Below, piece by piece: positions 60,366 through 64,000 of a stretch of DNA of 64,000 nucleotides. Each line of letters starts with the position of its first letter. Position 1 is the stretch's first letter. This DNA is from Candidatus Chryseobacterium colombiense (GTDB taxonomy: Bacteria > Bacteroidota > Bacteroidia > Flavobacteriales > Weeksellaceae), in NCBI GenBank assembly GCA_029203185.1, contig CP119310.1:248001-312000 (forward strand). Direction: 5' to 3'. A model generated the notes under the pieces. It was not told the DNA's origin. It searched no databases and worked only from the letters and a program-made list of their open reading frames with translations. A program made the translations under genes and the position numbers.

Positions 60366-62927
60366 TTACATTGGTCCTCCTTGCTGATCGTCTCCTGTTG
60401 CATTGGAGTTGATATCTTTCTTTCTTTTAGGCTGGTCTACTTTTTCTCCCTGCTTAAATCTGTAAGTTAAAGAAACTGAGAACTGTCTTGGCTGCCATTG
60501 CATGTATGAGTCTCTAACACTATTTGCTGTATATGTTGTAGATCTCATTGATCGGGTATTGAAGATATCCTGAATATTAAATGCTAAAGTCCCATCTCCT
60601 TTCCATATTGTTTTTGATGCTCCAAAGTTGATGGCATACATATCTTTTCTGTCTTGGTAAGCTGTTTTTTGTCCACCTCTATAAAAACCTTGTAATTGGA
60701 AGCTGAAGGTTTTGTCCACTTTAACTGTTGAGGACAGCCTTGCTCTTGTTGAGAATCCTTTACCTTCAAAATTAGCAACTGCCTGGATAGGATTTCCGTT
60801 TATATCAAAAGTATCATATAATGTACTTCCTTTTGTATTGTATCCAAATAAATCAACATTTCCTAAGAACTTTAGCCAGCTTGTTGCATCCCAGTTGAAA
60901 TTGAAATCTAAACCATAACGGTCATCCGTACCCAAGTTTATTGGTTTTGTGTGAGACTCTATACGTTTTGGATCACTAATATTTCCATTGTCGTCTGTTG
61001 CTAAAATATTATAAACCAACATTTTTGTGTCATCTGTCTGATGTCTGTAATATAAAGTAGGATTTAGTGTAAATTTCTTTTTAGAAATACTGTATCCAAA
61101 TTCAAAAGAGTCAACGTAAGAAGGATTTAGATCTATATTTCCGTCAAAGATATTTTGATTGTCACTATAATTTGGGTTAGGAATCATAAAAAATGATCTT
61201 GGACGATCTATTCTTTTTGTGTAATTCAATAAAAATTGATTGTCTTTTGCAAATTCATAACTTAAATAAACACTAGGAAATAAGTTATTATAATTTTTAG
61301 TTGTTACAACTGTATTTTTTTTAGGATTTGGATCAAGACTTAAGTAATTAATATCTACATTCGATAGTTCATCTCTCACTCCAACCTGATAACCAAATTT
61401 TCCTATTTTACTTTTAAATTGTAAATAAAAAGCATTAAAAGTTTCCTTATATGTCGCATCATAAGTATATGGCTTAAGGAAATCCAAAGGTTTTTTAGAA
61501 GTGCTTTCACGAACATCATTACTGTAGTCATTAGTATTGAGATCAATTCTATATCCTGCTTCTAATTTTGAATTTTCGCCAATAGGTAACTCATAATCGA
61601 CTTTACCAATAACAGATCTATTAATCGTATTTTGATTAATAATATCTTTTAAACTATCGATAGTGTCATCAATATTGGTGTCATTATATGATCGGCTTCG
61701 TTGTAAACTCAATGACAGTGATAAATTCTGCCCTTTATCATCAAATTTATGATCTAGTCCGAAATCACCTTGAAAAGCTAGATTGTTATTTGTACCAAGA
61801 GTAGTTCTCCTTGATGTATAAAAAGGATTTTTAAAAGGAGTGTAAGCATAATCAATATTACCGAAATTTTCACTGTCGAATGTTCTTACTGTCCCAGAAG
61901 CATTTACCGATGTCTTTTCAGTGATATCATATACTATTCCTGCAGAAGCGTTATAATTGTTATTTTTACTTTTAGTTTCAGAATTAGTATCTCTTTGTAC
62001 CAAGTCATCATTTAAAATAGCATTGTTAAAATAATCATTATTTCTACTGATGTTTTTAGATTCTCTGTAGCCTCCTCCGCCATTTAGAAACCATGTAAAA
62101 TTACCCTTTCTCCAATTAAGGTTAGCGTTTAAGTTGGTTTGAGGAAGGTATCCTAAAGTTCCGATAACACTACCGTTAAAACCGGTTTTCTTACTTTTCT
62201 TTAAAATAATATTTAAAATACCAGCAGTTCCGCTTGCTTCAAATTTTGAAGAAGGATTAGTAATGACTTCAATTTTTTCAATCTGGTCAGCAGGAATACT
62301 TTGTAAAGCATTCGCACCATCATCAATTCCAAGAAGAGCAGAAGGTTTACCATTGATAAGGAATTTCACATTTGAGCTTCCTCTCATAGAAACCGTTCCG
62401 TCTGTATCTACAGAAACTGAGGGTACATTAGAAAGTACATCCTGAAGATTTCCTCCTTTACTTACAATATCCTGAGAAGGATCATAAGTTCTTTTATCAA
62501 GTTCAACTTTATAAGGTTTTGTGGATTGAGCGGTGATGACAACCGCTTGAATATCTCCGGTTTTTATATTGGTTGCACTTTTTTCAGGCTCAATAGATAA
62601 GGCTCCGATATTTCCTGCTGCTGCAATCTGTTTGTTGATTACATTTTTTTTGTAATCGATTGCTTCTACTGTAATATCATAGTTTCCAGGAGTAAGGTCT
62701 AATTTATACTGACCTTTTTCATCAGTAAGAGCAGCATCGCTGAGAAGTTTACTTGTCTTGTTGCTGAAAGTAACTGAAGCATAGGGTACAGGCTGATTAT
62801 TTTTATTAACCACAGTTCCTGAAATTCCTACTTTTTCCTGCCCAAAAGCAAAGGCAGCCGCAGAAAGTACAAAGGTAAGTCCTAAGGTTTTTTTAGTGAA
62901 AATGTTAATGATTTCCGTCTGATTCAT
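60366..62927 (-). CDS. TonB-dependent receptor with carboxypeptidase-regulatory-like domain
   Basis: 853 residues. Signal peptide (ending AAAFAFGQ), then a carboxypeptidase-regulatory-like Ig domain (VGISGTVVNKNNQPVPYASVTF ... AIDYKKNVI, about 32-100), plug motifs (GNLQDVLSNVPSVSVDTDGTVSMRG, SKFEASGTAGILNIILKK) and an outer-membrane beta-barrel (OMP_b-brl_3 type). Unlike SusC it has no SusD partner, and the C-terminus ends in a Gln/Gly/Met tail (DDQQGGPM) after the last barrel strand. Substrate not predictable. Confidence 0.92.
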   Translation of the reverse strand: MNQTEIINIFTKKTLGLTFVLSAAAFAFGQEKVGISGTVVNKNNQPVPYASVTFSNKTSKLLSDAALTDEKGQYKLDLTPGNYDITVEAIDYKKNVINKQIAAAGNIGALSIEPEKSATNIKTGDIQAVVITAQSTKPYKVELDKRTYDPSQDIVSKGGNLQDVLSNVPSVSVDTDGTVSMRGSSNVKFLINGKPSALLGIDDGANALQSIPADQIEKIEVITNPSSKFEASGTAGILNIILKKSKKTGFNGSVIGTLGYLPQTNLNANLNWRKGNFTWFLNGGGGYRESKNISRNNDYFNNAILNDDLVQRDTNSETKSKNNNYNASAGIVYDITEKTSVNASGTVRTFDSENFGNIDYAYTPFKNPFYTSRRTTLGTNNNLAFQGDFGLDHKFDDKGQNLSLSLSLQRSRSYNDTNIDDTIDSLKDIINQNTINRSVIGKVDYELPIGENSKLEAGYRIDLNTNDYSNDVRESTSKKPLDFLKPYTYDATYKETFNAFYLQFKSKIGKFGYQVGVRDELSNVDINYLSLDPNPKKNTVVTTKNYNNLFPSVYLSYEFAKDNQFLLNYTKRIDRPRSFFMIPNPNYSDNQNIFDGNIDLNPSYVDSFEFGYSISKKKFTLNPTLYYRHQTDDTKMLVYNILATDDNGNISDPKRIESHTKPINLGTDDRYGLDFNFNWDATSWLKFLGNVDLFGYNTKGSTLYDTFDINGNPIQAVANFEGKGFSTRARLSSTVKVDKTFSFQLQGFYRGGQKTAYQDRKDMYAINFGASKTIWKGDGTLAFNIQDIFNTRSMRSTTYTANSVRDSYMQWQPRQFSVSLTYRFKQGEKVDQPKRKKDINSNATGDDQQGGPM

Positions 62928-63094
62928 AACGTTTTTTTTGTGTAAAATCGTGAAATATTGCCATTAATATTATGAAATTATAAATGTGTAAAATTTTCAG
63001 AATATTAAGATTGTTTATTATTTATAATGTATATGTCGCGTTTTAAAGCTGAATGTTAATTATTGATTAGTTAAAATAAAGTTAAATTTATTTT
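62928..63094. promoter_or_regulatory. Intergenic region upstream of the TonB receptor
   Basis: 167 AT-rich bases; contains the receptor's promoter and the end of mltG. I see no consensus TAnnTTTG box here. Confidence 0.3.
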
Positions 63095-64000
63095 TTATTT
63101 GATATTGTTTGAGTTAAGCCAATCCTGATATGCTTTTGCATTAATTGCATGCTCTTCGGCATTATCAGTAAACTTATGATAGCCGGGTTTTGCCGGGTTT
63201 GCACACATATAAATATAGTTGTTGTTTTCAGCGTTTAAAACGGCATCAACAGAATTTTTATCAACCACACAAATTGGTCCCGGTGGAATTCCCTTGTTAG
63301 CATATGTATTATAAGGAGATGGAGTAGACAAATATTTATAGAATACTCTTTTGATTTGCTCCTTAAAATTGGTCTGTTTATTTATGGCATAAATTACTGT
63401 TGGATCAGACTGAAGCTTCATTCCTTTTCTGTAACGGTTGAGATATAACCCGGCAATTGTTTTCTGCTCATCTTTTTTACCTCCGGATTCCTTATAAACG
63501 ATAGAAGCAAGAGCATAAATCTGATCTCTCGTTAAACCTGATTGTTGTTCTTTCGCTTTTCTCTCGCTGTTCCAGAATTCATTGTACTGATCATCAAATT
63601 TTTTGAAGAATTCTTTCGGAGTTACTGTCCAGAAAAAATTGTATGTATCAATGAAGAAATATTTTTTCAGATCTTCCGCGTTATTGTAACCTTTTTCGAC
63701 TGCAATGGCATTCAGATCGTTCACAAATTTTAAAGAGTCCAGTTCTGTTTTTTTAGAAACTTTACCGATCATCTGGTAAACGTCTCCAAAATCACCAATT
63801 CTAAAGCTGTTCTCGCTTTGGTTTCCGGCTTTGATCATATTTACCAAATTCGCATTCCCTAATCCTTTCTGAAAGTGGTATCTCCCTGCCTTGAAATATT
63901 GAGCCAAATCTTTTTCTTTTGCTACTGCTTCGAAAGATTCTTGATTATCAACATATTTTGATGCGGAATCCAGGATTTGTTTGAAATTCGCTTTGTGAGG
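63095..64000 (-). CDS. mltG: Endolytic murein transglycosylase MltG (5' end outside window)
   Basis: Open from the stop at 63095 to the window edge (about 301 codons), so the N-terminus with its membrane anchor is cut off. YceG/MltG hallmarks: AGRYHFQKGLGNANLVNMI, the catalytic Glu in LASIVYKESGG, LQSDPTVIYA, YNTYANKGIPPGPICVVDKNS and the ending YHKFTDNAEEHAINAKAYQDWL. It cleaves nascent glycan strands in the periplasm and so sets strand length. Confidence 0.95.
   Translation of the reverse strand, partial: PHKANFKQILDSASKYVDNQESFEAVAKEKDLAQYFKAGRYHFQKGLGNANLVNMIKAGNQSENSFRIGDFGDVYQMIGKVSKKTELDSLKFVNDLNAIAVEKGYNNAEDLKKYFFIDTYNFFWTVTPKEFFKKFDDQYNEFWNSERKAKEQQSGLTRDQIYALASIVYKESGGKKDEQKTIAGLYLNRYRKGMKLQSDPTVIYAINKQTNFKEQIKRVFYKYLSTPSPYNTYANKGIPPGPICVVDKNSVDAVLNAENNNYIYMCANPAKPGYHKFTDNAEEHAINAKAYQDWLNSNNIK

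Noticed and set aside
1..64000. CRISPR array, tRNA or rRNA gene
   Set aside because: No regularly spaced identical repeats and no cloverleaf or rRNA sequence recognised on reading; a tRNAscan/Infernal run would settle it.

Overview
The window reads as a chromosomal segment of a Bacteroidota bacterium of class Flavobacteriia, most probably Chryseobacterium or a close relative. This is inferred from gene content and style, not from a database search. The supporting signs are low GC, absence of Shine-Dalgarno sequences, many promoters with the Bacteroidota -7 box TAnnTTTG, a SusC/SusD maltodextrin locus, a type IX secretion (T9SS) C-terminal sorting domain on a subtilase, Bacteroidota lipoprotein signals, and the order thioesterase / dnaA / low-molecular-weight phosphatase. 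Both ends cut genes: a secreted protein at the left and mltG at the right.

Layout. 1-4.2 kb: partial secreted protein, AT-rich gap, YbgC-like thioesterase, dnaA, LMW-PTP and a divergent RsmI-like methyltransferase. 4.3-6.9 kb: DUF4349 lipoprotein, DUF2891 protein and Mpo1-like protein. 7-12.1 kb: an AraC regulator followed by an EmrAB/TolC-type efflux operon (TolC, HlyD/EmrA, MFS/EmrB). 12.3-14.5 kb: an IutA-like siderophore receptor. 14.5-17.3 kb: a MoxR-type AAA ATPase and its VWA partner. 17.5-20.4 kb: a methyltransferase and metG. 20.7-32.6 kb: a starch/maltodextrin utilisation locus (SusC, SusD, SusE-like, GH97, GH13, NTF2-like, SLC45-type MFS) that takes maltodextrin from outer-membrane binding through periplasmic hydrolysis to inner-membrane uptake; no regulator or cytoplasmic maltose phosphorylase lies beside it. 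32.7-35.4 kb: secreted collagen-like protein, pirin, FMN reductase. 35.4-43.2 kb: purine block purM, purN, purH, purD, guaA, then pheA. 43.2-52.6 kb: small lipoproteins and unknown secreted proteins mixed with a UbiB-type kinase, DEAD-box helicase, SGNH hydrolase and YqhD-type alcohol dehydrogenase. 52.8-57 kb: PEP carboxylase and a T9SS subtilase. 57.2-60.3 kb: sugar-nucleotide genes (DegT aminotransferase, unknown 4-TM protein, galE, cytidylyltransferase). 60.4-64 kb: a TonB-dependent receptor and mltG.

No CRISPR array, transposase, prophage, rRNA or tRNA gene was recognised. The most interesting items are a short promoter / 24-codon ORF / terminator unit in front of purM with an alternative pairing that could act as an antiterminator; a membrane-protein gene broken at an A7 tract that is also a canonical -1 slippery site; a set of genes whose -7 box ends only 4-5 nt before the ATG, predicting leaderless mRNAs; palindromic operator candidates in front of the efflux operon and susC; and several families of dispersed inverted repeats at gene ends.
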